A DNA stretch of 64,000 nucleotides from Chitinophaga niabensis (GTDB lineage Bacteria > Bacteroidota > Bacteroidia > Chitinophagales > Chitinophagaceae). The notes below the pieces were generated by a model that worked only from the letters and a program-made list of their open reading frames with translations, searched no databases and was not told the origin of the DNA. Made by a program: the position numbers and the translations under genes. This document shows, piece after piece, positions 53,495 to 62,149 of the stretch (the first letter of the stretch is position 1; the number at the start of each line of letters is the position of its first letter). The DNA is taken from NCBI RefSeq assembly GCF_039545795.1, contig NZ_CP154260.1, forward strand, positions 4,841,001 to 4,905,000. Reading direction: 5' to 3'.

Positions 53495-53510
53495 ACTAAA
53501 TCGATTTTGC
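53495..53510 (+). promoter_or_regulatory. LacI-type operator before the SusC/SusD/fasciclin operon
   Basis: ACTAAATCGATTTTGC is the same 16-bp sequence, in the same orientation relative to the gene, as the operator of the second GH92 gene. It lies 263 bp before the susC start codon. It links this operon to the mannoside-locus regulator 32 kb away. Confidence 0.65.
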
Positions 53511-53584
53511 ATCTAATTACGGGACTTTACGAGTTACTCTTTAACGTATTTACCATGATAATATAAACACCTAACAACAACATA

Positions 53585-53645
53585 GCCATCTTCTAAAGCC
53601 CCTCGGGGCAATATATACACTGCTATCCCTACATAGCAGCATGGC
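53585..53645 (+). ncRNA. Possible structured leader: two hairpins closed by a short helix
   Basis: GCCCC-TC-GGGGC (53598-53609) and CTGCTAT-6 bases-ATAGCAG (53620-53639) are both stable hairpins. GCCAT (53585-53589) can pair with ATGGC (53641-53645) around them, forming a three-way junction. It lies in the likely susC leader. No known riboswitch class is recognised, and covariation was not tested. Confidence 0.35.
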
Positions 53646-53772
53646 CGTTTATTGCCTGCTTATAGCTGAAATATATTCCTAACCATAAAAACACAAAATG
53701 ACCTAGTACCAATTATTGATTGAATTATTAGCACTGATCTAAAACTTATCACAACAACCAAAATTTAAAATT

Positions 53773-56700
53773 ATGTTTAAAAGAACGCTCCAGCTGATGT
53801 TCCTGCTCCTGCTTTGCCTGCATGGATTCGCACAGGAACAGAAGGTGACTGGTACCGTGAAGGACAAGACCGGCGCTCCTTTACCCGGTGTAACAATCAC
53901 AGACAAAGACCTGAAAACCACTGGCACGGTTACCGATGTCAATGGTAATTTCTCACTCATTGTAAAAGGCAATTCAAAGATCATCGTATTCTCTTTTATC
54001 GGTTATGATAACCAGGAAGTAAGTGTGGCCGGCAGAACAACCGTGAATGTAGTGCTGGAAGTAAACTCCAAAATGCTGGGAGATGTGGTGGTGATCGGTT
54101 ACCAGGAAGTTTCCCGCCGTAAGAACACGGCAGCCATTGCTACCGTTAAAGGTGATGCCATTGCCAACCTTCCTGCCCCCAGTGTGGATATGATGCTGCA
54201 AGGCCGTGTATCCGGTGTGAACGTACAAAACTTTTCCGGTGAACCAGGGATCCGTAACTCCGTTGTAATACGCGGTAACTCTTCTGTATTGCGTGGTTAT
54301 GATGAAGCACGCGCATTGAGTGCCCCGCTTTATGTGATTGATGGTATCCCTACTTCCGTGACGGAATTTGGTGGTATAGACGGATCCGGAACAGGTACCA
54401 ACGCCATTGCCGGTATCAACCCCAATGATATAGAATCAATAGATATCCTCAAAGACGCTTCTGCTGCCGCTATTTACGGTTCCCGTGGCTCTAACGGTAT
54501 CATCATCATCAAAACCCGTAAAGCAAAAACCGGCAAACCGGAATTCAATTTCAGCACCTATGTGGGTATCACACAAAGGCCAAAACTCATTGAAGTAGTG
54601 GCAGGCGCTGAAGAACGCCGCATGAAAATGGATGTACTGAACCTTTATAACGGCTTTGCAGATAACCAGACACTGCCGATGATGTTAACGGATAGCTTAA
54701 ACCCGGACTTTAACAACGCAACAGACTGGCAAAGCTATTTCTACCAGACCGGTATGATCAATAACTATGATCTTTCCATGGCTGGTGCTACAGATGCTAT
54801 CAACTACCGCCTCAGTCTTGGTCACTATAAAGAAGACGGTGTGGTGAAAAATACCGGCTTTAAGCGGTACTCCATCCTGGCCAGTATCAATGCCAAGGTA
54901 ACCCCCTGGTTGAACAGCACAAGCCGTTTCCGTGTAACACGTACAGACCGCCCGCGTGCTATCAATGAACGTACCGGCAGCTTCTTTGCGTTCGACACTT
55001 ATAGTCTTCCTTCCTCTTTCTTTTCCTTAACGGAAAGCTCCAGGGAATACCTGCTTGGCAATGATAACCGCCAGGATAAAAACATCAACAACAACCTCCA
55101 GTTCTCCAATGCCTTTAATGTAGACCTCGCAAAAGGCCTGCTGTTCAACACAACGGTGAACTACGAAAACAGGAACTCCAGCCGTAACTACTTTCAGCCT
55201 TCTGTAGTGCGGAATAATGGTTACGGATATGCTTCTTCCTATTCAGATAAAGTAGAGATCGCATCCCTCTTTTCAACACTGGAATATTCCACCAAATTCG
55301 GCAATCACCATCTTAACCTGATCGGTGGTACCAATATGGAATACACTAAATGGAACTGGAACTTTGGTAGTGCAGACCTCATTCCGAATGACAATGCATG
55401 GGCGGTGAACGTTGCCAACAAACAGTTTTCCAACACCTCTTCTGCAACAGAAGAAACCGGCATGCAAAGTATCTTCCTCCGGATGAACTATGACTTTAAA
55501 GACCGCTATTTATTATCTGCCGTGATCAACAGGGACGCGTCTTCCAAATTCGGTAAAGATAACCGCTGGGGTACTTTCCCTTCCGTTTCATTAGGATGGA
55601 TCGTATCAGACGAACCTGCTTTTGAAAACTCTCTCGGCTTTGTGAACTTCCTGAAACTCCGCGGTAGCTGGGGTATTACCGGTAACCAGCCTGAAAGGAA
55701 TTACCTCGGATACAATAACTATACCGTGAACCAGGCCGGCTTTGCAGACAATGGTGAGGTAACCTCTTACAACGGTACTTCTGTGATCACGCCAAACTAT
55801 TACTCCGGTATTGCGCAGAAAGATCTTTCCTGGGAAGAATCAAGGCAGGGTAACCTTGGGTTGGAAGCAGGTTTCTTTAAAGACAGGATCCGCCTGATCG
55901 TAGATCTATACAAACGTGAACTCACGAAAGGATTCTTTGACTTCCTGCTTCCTAACGCGAGCGGTTATACCCTGGCACAAACCAACGCCATCGGGTTACG
56001 CAATTCCGGTGTGGAAGTAACCATCAATACCCGCAACCTCAATCCAAAAAGCGCATTGCAATGGAATACAGACATTACCTTCTCTTATAACCAGAACGTG
56101 ATCACCGCATTGCCAAACGGCGGACGCAGTATCATCTTCAATTATAATACAGGCGTATATGGTTCAGACTATCTGCTTTCAGTTGGTCTTCCTGTAAACC
56201 AGTTCTACGTGTTTGAATTCAAGGGTATTTACTCCCGTCCGGAAGACGTGCCTTACAACCTGCTCACCGGTCAGCCGATGAAAAACTTCGTAGGTTGGGA
56301 CTACCATGCAGGTGACCCGATCCTGGTAGACCAGGATGGCAACTTTGACCTGAAAGAACCTATGGACCAGATCATTGGTGGCGATCCCAATCCCAAATTC
56401 TATGGTGGTATCCTCAACAATCTTACTTATAAAGGTTTCTCACTGGGTGTTTTCCTGAGCTATACATTAGGCAGAGATATCATGAACAGCTACGAGAACC
56501 GCCGTTTGGAATACCTCTTCGAAGCTACGGGTGAGGATGGTGAACGTAACCTGGCCTCAAGAGCTATCATGGATATCAACAAACTGAACTTCTGGAAGAA
56601 ACCCGGAGACAATGCAACGCTGCCCACCTTTTCACTCGTAGATGGAACACGTTCTCCATACCGCTTCTTCGATAAGACCACCATGTATATTGAGAAAGGC

Positions 56701-56928
56701 GATTATCTCCGTATCAAGTACATCACCGCGGGTTACAGCTTCAACCAACAGGTGTTGAACAAACTGAAGATCAAACGTCTCCGCCTGTATGGGGTAGTAG
56801 ATAACCTTTACACCTTCCAGAAAAGCAATATCCCTGATGCAGAAGGCGTGAACGCCTATGGTATTTACACCGGCGACGGATATCCTATCCCCAAGAAATT
56901 CACCATTGGTTTAGACTTTGGCTTCTGA
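53773..56928 (+). CDS. SusC/RagA family TonB-dependent transporter
   Basis: 1051 residues with signal peptide ending LHGFAQ. There is no STN domain. The carboxypeptidase-regulatory-like domain is at about 24-105 (GTVKDKTGAPLPGVTITDKD). The plug holds NDIESIDILKDASAAAIYGS (about 217-236). The barrel ends GLDFGF. It forms an outer-membrane uptake complex with the SusD that starts 15 bp later. The absence of STN, and the upstream AAATCGATTT operator, point to LacI-type control instead of sigma/FecR. Confidence 0.95.
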   Translation: MFKRTLQLMFLLLLCLHGFAQEQKVTGTVKDKTGAPLPGVTITDKDLKTTGTVTDVNGNFSLIVKGNSKIIVFSFIGYDNQEVSVAGRTTVNVVLEVNSKMLGDVVVIGYQEVSRRKNTAAIATVKGDAIANLPAPSVDMMLQGRVSGVNVQNFSGEPGIRNSVVIRGNSSVLRGYDEARALSAPLYVIDGIPTSVTEFGGIDGSGTGTNAIAGINPNDIESIDILKDASAAAIYGSRGSNGIIIIKTRKAKTGKPEFNFSTYVGITQRPKLIEVVAGAEERRMKMDVLNLYNGFADNQTLPMMLTDSLNPDFNNATDWQSYFYQTGMINNYDLSMAGATDAINYRLSLGHYKEDGVVKNTGFKRYSILASINAKVTPWLNSTSRFRVTRTDRPRAINERTGSFFAFDTYSLPSSFFSLTESSREYLLGNDNRQDKNINNNLQFSNAFNVDLAKGLLFNTTVNYENRNSSRNYFQPSVVRNNGYGYASSYSDKVEIASLFSTLEYSTKFGNHHLNLIGGTNMEYTKWNWNFGSADLIPNDNAWAVNVANKQFSNTSSATEETGMQSIFLRMNYDFKDRYLLSAVINRDASSKFGKDNRWGTFPSVSLGWIVSDEPAFENSLGFVNFLKLRGSWGITGNQPERNYLGYNNYTVNQAGFADNGEVTSYNGTSVITPNYYSGIAQKDLSWEESRQGNLGLEAGFFKDRIRLIVDLYKRELTKGFFDFLLPNASGYTLAQTNAIGLRNSGVEVTINTRNLNPKSALQWNTDITFSYNQNVITALPNGGRSIIFNYNTGVYGSDYLLSVGLPVNQFYVFEFKGIYSRPEDVPYNLLTGQPMKNFVGWDYHAGDPILVDQDGNFDLKEPMDQIIGGDPNPKFYGGILNNLTYKGFSLGVFLSYTLGRDIMNSYENRRLEYLFEATGEDGERNLASRAIMDINKLNFWKKPGDNATLPTFSLVDGTRSPYRFFDKTTMYIEKGDYLRIKYITAGYSFNQQVLNKLKIKRLRLYGVVDNLYTFQKSNIPDAEGVNAYGIYTGDGYPIPKKFTIGLDFGF

Positions 56929-56943
56929 TCACATCAAATCTGA

Positions 56944-58452
56944 ATGAACATGAAACGACTTAAATATATACTTCCTGCACTGATGACCGCCTGGTTCTTA
57001 ATAGCAGGCAGTTCCTGTAAAAAAATACTGGAACTGGAGAGCAAAAACGTGCCTTCCAGCAATAAGTTCTGGAAAACAGATAAAGATGCATTAGCCGGCC
57101 TGCTGGGTGGTTACTCCATGCTCCGCGATGCATTGACAGATGAGAACAGGTATTATGTGTATGGCGATGTACCTGCCAATACTTTTGAGATCACCTATAC
57201 CTCCGATTATTCCATTCATCAGCTTCGCGATGGTTCTTTTGATGGCGTGTATTATGGCTATCTGGAAAATCTGCAGAACTGGACCAAGTTCTACAAAGCC
57301 ATTGCACAAGCCAACCTCCTGATCAAAAAGATCCCCGACATTCCGGAAAATACTTTCAAGTCCGGTCATAAGGAATATTATCTCGGAGAATCCTATTTCC
57401 TGCGTGCCTACAATTACTTCTTTATTTCCCGCGTATGGGGAGATGTGCCTTTAGTATTGGAAGCAGTGGAAGACGTTGCAGAAGCTAAAAACTATGGCCG
57501 TGAGAAACAGGAGATAGTACTGAAACAGGCATTGGCCGATCTGGACAAAGCAGTTGAAATGCTTCCCCAATCCCCCATCAGCTCAAGCGACCGCGGCATA
57601 AGAGCTACCAAAGCAAGCGCGCTGGCATTGAAAGCACATATCTATGCATGGATAAAGGATTATGCAAAATGTGAAGAAGCCACCCGCGACCTGGTAGCCA
57701 ATCCAGGCACTTACGGGCTCACTTTCATCACAGACTCCGCAGCATATTCCAAAATGGCCATCGGCAAATCCACAGAAGCCATTTTTGAGATCAATATCAG
57801 CTATGAACAAAGTGAAGCTTCCTGGAACGGAATAGGCCAGAAAACTTTATGGGCGCCTTTCCTCGCAACACGTGAACCTAACAACAAAGACGGCGTGCCC
57901 TGGAGAGTACATCCAGGTACAAAGAACAACCTCTTTTGGGAAGAAAACGACCTGCGTGAAAAGATCTGGTTATATGAAGATGTAAGGCTTGATATGACGA
58001 TGCTGAAGAAATACTCCAACGTGATCTACAGGGACGGCGATCTGAGAAGGGATCCCCGCTATTCCAATAATATCCTCATCTTCCGTTTGTCTGACATCAT
58101 CCTGCTCAGGGCGGAAGCGCTCTATAAACTGAACAGGGAACCTGAGGCCAGGATCCTGCTGAACAAGACCCGCAACCGTGCAGGTATCGGGGACGTGGAT
58201 CCTGCAGCGGTAGGTATTAATTTCTTCTACGAACTGATCTGGGAAAGAGGCCGCGAATTATTTGCAGAAGGACATTTCTACTGGGACCTGCTACGCACTG
58301 ATATTGGTATTGATTCCTTCAATGGAATCTTCAAAGATGCCATGCATCCAGGCAGCGCCACCTTTGGACGTAACTACTGGCCCATTCCGCGTGTGCTGTT
58401 TAAAGACAACCTGATGATGAAACAAACACCTTACTGGAATGGCAGGCTCTAA
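56944..58452 (+). CDS. SusD/RagB family outer-membrane lipoprotein
   Basis: 502 residues (or 500 from the second Met). The lipoprotein signal ends FLIAGSSC. SusD features include KKILELESKNVPSSNKFWKT after the Cys, YYLGESYFLRAYNYFFISRVWGDVPL (shown over about 140-165), and the C-terminal FRLSDIILLRAEALYKLN and WERGRELFAEGHFYWDLLR. It would capture the substrate of the preceding SusC. The following lipoprotein gene starts 25 bp after its stop codon. Confidence 0.94.
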   Translation: MNMKRLKYILPALMTAWFLIAGSSCKKILELESKNVPSSNKFWKTDKDALAGLLGGYSMLRDALTDENRYYVYGDVPANTFEITYTSDYSIHQLRDGSFDGVYYGYLENLQNWTKFYKAIAQANLLIKKIPDIPENTFKSGHKEYYLGESYFLRAYNYFFISRVWGDVPLVLEAVEDVAEAKNYGREKQEIVLKQALADLDKAVEMLPQSPISSSDRGIRATKASALALKAHIYAWIKDYAKCEEATRDLVANPGTYGLTFITDSAAYSKMAIGKSTEAIFEINISYEQSEASWNGIGQKTLWAPFLATREPNNKDGVPWRVHPGTKNNLFWEENDLREKIWLYEDVRLDMTMLKKYSNVIYRDGDLRRDPRYSNNILIFRLSDIILLRAEALYKLNREPEARILLNKTRNRAGIGDVDPAAVGINFFYELIWERGRELFAEGHFYWDLLRTDIGIDSFNGIFKDAMHPGSATFGRNYWPIPRVLFKDNLMMKQTPYWNGRL

Positions 58453-58477
58453 ATCTGATCAACTAAAAACGACTATC

Positions 58478-59161
58478 ATGAAACTTTCCATAAAATGGCT
58501 GGCAGCCTTTCTGCTCCTTGCCGCCTTTGCATCCTGCAAAAAGAACGATTACTTTATCGGCGGCAGTTTGCATAATCCTAATTTCAATGGCACCACCTAC
58601 GACTATCTGAAGACCAATCCGCTCTTTGATACGCTGGTGCTGCTGATAGATAAAACAGGTTTGAAAGATGAAATAAATGCAGCAGGCACTACCTTCTTTG
58701 CGCCTACAGATTATTCCATCAAAAGCTACGTGAAGGATGTAGTACAGGAACGCAAACGCCTGGAAGCAAATGACGAGAACCTCGTCTTCGATTTCAAAGA
58801 CCTCGATTTTGCCCAGCTGAAAGATTCCGTACGCGCTTACATCTTTGGTGAAAAGATAGAAAGAGCAGGCCTTAATGCAACCGGCAAATACTATAACGCG
58901 AAAGATGCAGAGAAACGCCACATCTCTCTACGTGACGACCCAAGCGGTGGTTACTCTTCAGGCGGGCTCACCAATATTCCCAGGTACATTTATTTCACCA
59001 AAGTTATTGGCGACCTGGATCCCCTGGATAATTCAGCCGTTCCTTCGGAAGAAAAAGATGCACGCATTGTAGCACAAACCTCCGGCATCATCACAACGAA
59101 TGGCGTACTGCATGTACTGGCTAACGGGCATACTTTCACATTTGCAACTGCACCTAAATAA
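58478..59161 (+). CDS. Fasciclin (FAS1) domain lipoprotein
   Basis: 227 residues from the Met at 58478, which opens a lipoprotein signal (LLAAFASC); the frame extends upstream into susD but lacks support. One FAS1 domain fills the mature part: the first conserved block is AAGTTFFAPTDYSIKSYV (about 69-86) and the second is the IITTNGVLHVLANG region near the C-terminus (about 206-219). FAS1 domains mediate adhesion to glycans or proteins. In this operon it is likely a surface accessory of the SusCD complex. SusC-SusD-FAS1-DUF5007 clusters recur in Bacteroidota. Confidence 0.87.
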   Translation: MKLSIKWLAAFLLLAAFASCKKNDYFIGGSLHNPNFNGTTYDYLKTNPLFDTLVLLIDKTGLKDEINAAGTTFFAPTDYSIKSYVKDVVQERKRLEANDENLVFDFKDLDFAQLKDSVRAYIFGEKIERAGLNATGKYYNAKDAEKRHISLRDDPSGGYSSGGLTNIPRYIYFTKVIGDLDPLDNSAVPSEEKDARIVAQTSGIITTNGVLHVLANGHTFTFATAPK

Positions 59162-59169
59162 GATCATCT

Positions 59170-60159
59170 ATGAACAAGTATAAAACTCTTCGCAACTGCC
59201 TTATACTGGGCGCCTTTGGTCTTGGTTTGATCACGGCCTGTGAAAAAGTGCCGATTGGTTATATCAGCGATCAGATCCGTTATGTAAGTGATACTTTCCG
59301 TATCCCCAGAGGGACCAATTATAAAAGCGATCCACAGGGCTTTGAGCTGGATGGCTCCAACTACCCCATCAGTGTAAAACTGCTGGAAGTGCGGGACCTT
59401 GCAACCGGCAAACCCACCAATCTCTTTAACGAACCACATGAGGTATATATCTGGAATGCTTTGTTCAATGTAAATACAGATACTACTGTAGCATTACTGA
59501 ACAAAAAAAGGACCAAGCAAACCCTGCCTTCCCTGGAAGTAGTAGAAAAATCCGGGCAACTGATCCTCAATGAAGGTTCGCTGGAGATCCCTGCCGGTAA
59601 CTATGCTTTCGATCTGCAGGTAACCAATGGCAGTGGTACCAAAACCTTCAAGAACATTTCTGTATTGCAGATGATAGACCAGCCTTTTGAAGATAAAGGA
59701 GGCGGTTGTGCTTACTTTATAGATGGCACCAATACCAGTGGTGATATTGGCGCCCCTACAGTGACCTATAAAAAGGTTTCCAGCGATGGTTACCAGGTTC
59801 GCCTGAAAGTAGTGGACAAAAATGGTCAGCCATTCAATCCTAAACTGGCAGAGTTGCAAAAACGCGGGGACAGGCCTTTATTTGAAACCTACGCTAAGTT
59901 TAATCCGGTAGAATACACAGATACAACCATGGTGTGTAACTATGAGTTGACCCCCTTCCCCATCCTGGAATATCCGGGTTATGGTTACCTGATGTATTAC
60001 CGTATACCCAGTAACAAAGTTATTATTGACCCGGGCGTTGTAACAAACCCCGTTCCCGGTCAGACCTATAACGTGAATCCCCGCTGGGCATTCCGCTTGC
60101 TGGTGAAAGGAACATATGAAGTCACCGTAAAATTACCCAAGGTGACCAGAAAACCTTAG
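59170..60159 (+). CDS. DUF5007-like lipoprotein
   Basis: 329 residues with a lipoprotein signal (LGLITAC, Cys at 24). The mature part is beta-rich: EKVPIGYISDQIRYVSDTF at the start, a middle Ig-like section (LEIPAGNYAFDLQVTNGSGTK), and a C-terminal section ending YEVTVKLPKVTRKP. This layout and its place after a fasciclin gene match DUF5007 proteins, whose function is unknown. It starts 8 bp after the FAS1 gene and is the last gene of the operon, followed by a terminator. Confidence 0.75.
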   Translation: MNKYKTLRNCLILGAFGLGLITACEKVPIGYISDQIRYVSDTFRIPRGTNYKSDPQGFELDGSNYPISVKLLEVRDLATGKPTNLFNEPHEVYIWNALFNVNTDTTVALLNKKRTKQTLPSLEVVEKSGQLILNEGSLEIPAGNYAFDLQVTNGSGTKTFKNISVLQMIDQPFEDKGGGCAYFIDGTNTSGDIGAPTVTYKKVSSDGYQVRLKVVDKNGQPFNPKLAELQKRGDRPLFETYAKFNPVEYTDTTMVCNYELTPFPILEYPGYGYLMYYRIPSNKVIIDPGVVTNPVPGQTYNVNPRWAFRLLVKGTYEVTVKLPKVTRKP

Positions 60160-60191
60160 AGAGTACGCTAATATCTCAATCAAGACGAAAT

Positions 60192-60222
60192 CGCCTGGCC
60201 GTATGGCCGGGCGGTTTTGTTT
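60192..60222 (+). terminator. Terminator after the DUF5007-like gene
   Basis: A 9-bp stem with one G-U pair, CGCCTGGCC-GTAT-GGCCGGGCG (60192-60213), followed by GTTTTGTTT. Confidence 0.8.
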
Positions 60223-60233
60223 GGAGGCATGAC

Positions 60234-60436
60234 GGCATAAGAAGACGCTTTTTGCTGCAAGCATAAACAGCTTTGCTGCAGGCATTTCGGCATAAGAAGT
60301 TTTGCTCCAAGCATAAACAGCTTTGCTGCAGGCATTTCGGCATAAGAAGTTTTGCTCCAGGCATAAACAGCTTTGTTGCAGGCATTTCGGCATAAGAAGT
60401 TTTGCTCCAGGCATAAACAGCTTTGCTGCAGGCATA
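60234..60436. repeat. 50-bp tandem repeat array, about four copies
   Basis: GCATAAACAGCTTTGCTGC begins at 60261, 60311, 60361 and 60411, an exact 50-bp period. A partial unit stands before the first, and the last is cut after about 26 bp. Each unit contains the small dyad CAGC-TTT-GCTG. The units are nearly identical. As 50 is not a multiple of 3, all minus-strand frames stay open over the array without being genes. Confidence 0.92.
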
Positions 60437-60442
60437 TCCCCA

Positions 60443-60472
60443 TAAAAAAACTGCCTCCATTTCCGGAGGCAG
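60443..60472 (-). terminator. Rho-independent terminator of odhB
   Basis: CTGCCTCC and GGAGGCAG (60451-60458 and 60465-60472) form an 8-bp stem with a 6-base loop. On the minus strand it is followed by seven T. Confidence 0.88.
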
Positions 60473-60502
60473 TACGATATACGATTATACGTTACGGGTA
60501 AA

Positions 60503-62077
60503 CTAGAGTTTCAGCAAAGCCTTCACCGGATCCCTTCCGAACAGCAGCTGCTCAGGGTTTTCCAGCATTTCCTTCACTCTTACGAGGAAACTTACAGACT
60601 CTTTACCATCAATGATACGGTGATCATAACTGAGCGCCACATACATCATCGGAAGGATCACCACCTGGCCATTCACTGCCATCGGACGGTCCTGGATCTT
60701 GTGCATACCCAGGATAGCTGATTGCGGAATATTAATGATCGGTGTGCTCATAAGAGAACCGAACACGCCACCATTGGTGATGGTGAAAGTACCGCCGGTC
60801 ATCTCTTCCATGGAGAGTTTGTTATCTCTTGCCTTGGTAGCCAGTTCCACTACTTTCTTTTCAATATCTGCCATACCCATGCTTTCCGCGTTACGGATCA
60901 CAGGTACAACCAGTCCTTTAGGAGCAGATACCGCGATAGAGATATCACAGAAATCGTGGAACACCAGTTCTTCTCCATCTATGTATGCATTTACAGCAGG
61001 GAATTCCTGCAGTGCAAAACAAACTGCTTTCGCAAAGAAGCTCATAAAGCCCAGGTTCACACCATGTGCTGTTTTGAATGCCTCTTTGTATTTGCTGCGG
61101 ATAGCCATGATGTTAGTCATATCCACCTCGTTGAACGTGGTGAGCATGGCTGTTGTGTTCTTGGCTTCCACCAGTCTGCGGGATACTACTTTCCGCAGGT
61201 TGCTCATTTTTTCCCTGCGTTCCACACGGCTGAACAGTTCATGACCAATAGCCACACCCGGATTTTCCAGGGCTGCCATCACATCATCTTTCAGGATCTT
61301 GCCATGGGCACCGCTTCCTTTAATAGAAGCAGCATCCACTTTTTTATCTGCAATCACAGCAGCAGCAACCGGGGTTGCTTTCACATCGTTGGGGAGTGGT
61401 GCAGCAGGTGCCTGTTGTGCAGATGCCTGTGCTTTTGGTGCAGCAGCAGCCTGTTGTTGTGCAGGTTGTGCTTTACCGGCAGGGCGTGGTGCAGCCGTAT
61501 CTATCTGGCAGGCCACGTCTCCTATATTTAAAGTATCTCCGTCTTTCGCTATTGTTTTGAGTACGCCGGCTTCTTCTGCATTCAGTTCAAAAGTAGCCTT
61601 CTCAGATTCCAGTTCGCACAATACTTCATCACGCTCTACGTAATCGCCGGTTTGTTTCAGCCATTTCAGGAGGGTCACTTCACTGATGGATTCTCCGATG
61701 GTGGGAACCTTGATATCGATGGTGCCTTTGTTCACAGCCGGTGCTGCTGGTGCTGCAGGTGCTGCTGCCGGAGCGGGAGCTTCAGGAGCTGCTGCAGGTG
61801 CCGGTGCTGCTGCCGCAGGTGCGGAAGTAGTGGCGGCTGCGCCATCTGTATCAATAGTGCAGGCTACCGCGCCTATTTGCAGGGTGTCTCCTTCTTTTGC
61901 AATGATCTTCAGAACGCCTGCCTTTTCAGCATTCAGCTCAAAGGTGGCTTTTTCTGATTCCATTTCGCATAATACCTCATCCTGCTTCACAACGTCTCCG
62001 TCTTTCTTGAGCCATTTTGCAAGTGTTACTTCGCTGATTGATTCTCCTACCGTGGGAACTTTAATTTCGATTATCAT
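60503..62077 (-). CDS. odhB: 2-oxoglutarate dehydrogenase E2 (dihydrolipoyl succinyltransferase) with two lipoyl domains
   Basis: 524 residues. Two lipoyl domains stand in tandem: residues about 1-77 and 118-194, each with the lipoylation Lys in [11 protein letters not shown]. Ala/Pro/Gln-rich linkers follow each. The peripheral subunit-binding domain is at about 240-275 ([18 protein letters not shown]). The catalytic domain runs from about 290, with the active-site motif [13 protein letters not shown] near 490. It transfers succinyl groups to CoA in the TCA cycle. Most succinyltransferases have one lipoyl domain. It follows sucA by 72 bp, with GGAGGG before its start. Confidence 0.95.
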   Translation of the reverse strand: MIIEIKVPTVGESISEVTLAKWLKKDGDVVKQDEVLCEMESEKATFELNAEKAGVLKIIAKEGDTLQIGAVACTIDTDGAAATTSAPAAAAPAPAAAPEAPAPAAAPAAPAAPAVNKGTIDIKVPTIGESISEVTLLKWLKQTGDYVERDEVLCELESEKATFELNAEEAGVLKTIAKDGDTLNIGDVACQIDTAAPRPAGKAQPAQQQAAAAPKAQASAQQAPAAPLPNDVKATPVAAAVIADKKVDAASIKGSGAHGKILKDDVMAALENPGVAIGHELFSRVERREKMSNLRKVVSRRLVEAKNTTAMLTTFNEVDMTNIMAIRSKYKEAFKTAHGVNLGFMSFFAKAVCFALQEFPAVNAYIDGEELVFHDFCDISIAVSAPKGLVVPVIRNAESMGMADIEKKVVELATKARDNKLSMEEMTGGTFTITNGGVFGSLMSTPIINIPQSAILGMHKIQDRPMAVNGQVVILPMMYVALSYDHRIIDGKESVSFLVRVKEMLENPEQLLFGRDPVKALLKL

Positions 62078-62149
62078 GTGTTAAACCCTCCATTCCGCTT
62101 ATGCGTAAAGTTTTGTTTTGCGAATTTACTAGTGAATTACAAACCAGCG

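Larger units (their letters stand above)
52789..53772. other. 984-bp AT-rich intergenic region upstream of the third plus-strand susC
   Basis: No gene is supported. It holds the LacI-type operator at 53495-53510 and, nearer to susC, a cluster of hairpins (53585-53645). The rest is AT-rich with several short ATCA-rich runs and no structure that I can name. It probably contains the promoters of both divergent genes. Confidence 0.6.

Noticed and set aside
60176..60460. Three overlapping minus-strand frames full of Ala-Lys-Leu-Phe/Cys-Leu repeats
   Set aside because: They are produced by the 50-bp repeat, whose length shifts the frame each unit so that all frames stay open. No ribosome-binding site or homology is apparent.
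61299..62084. Long Ala/Gly/Cys-rich plus-strand frames opposite odhB
   Set aside because: They are antisense shadows of the Ala/Pro-rich linkers and lipoyl domains of odhB.
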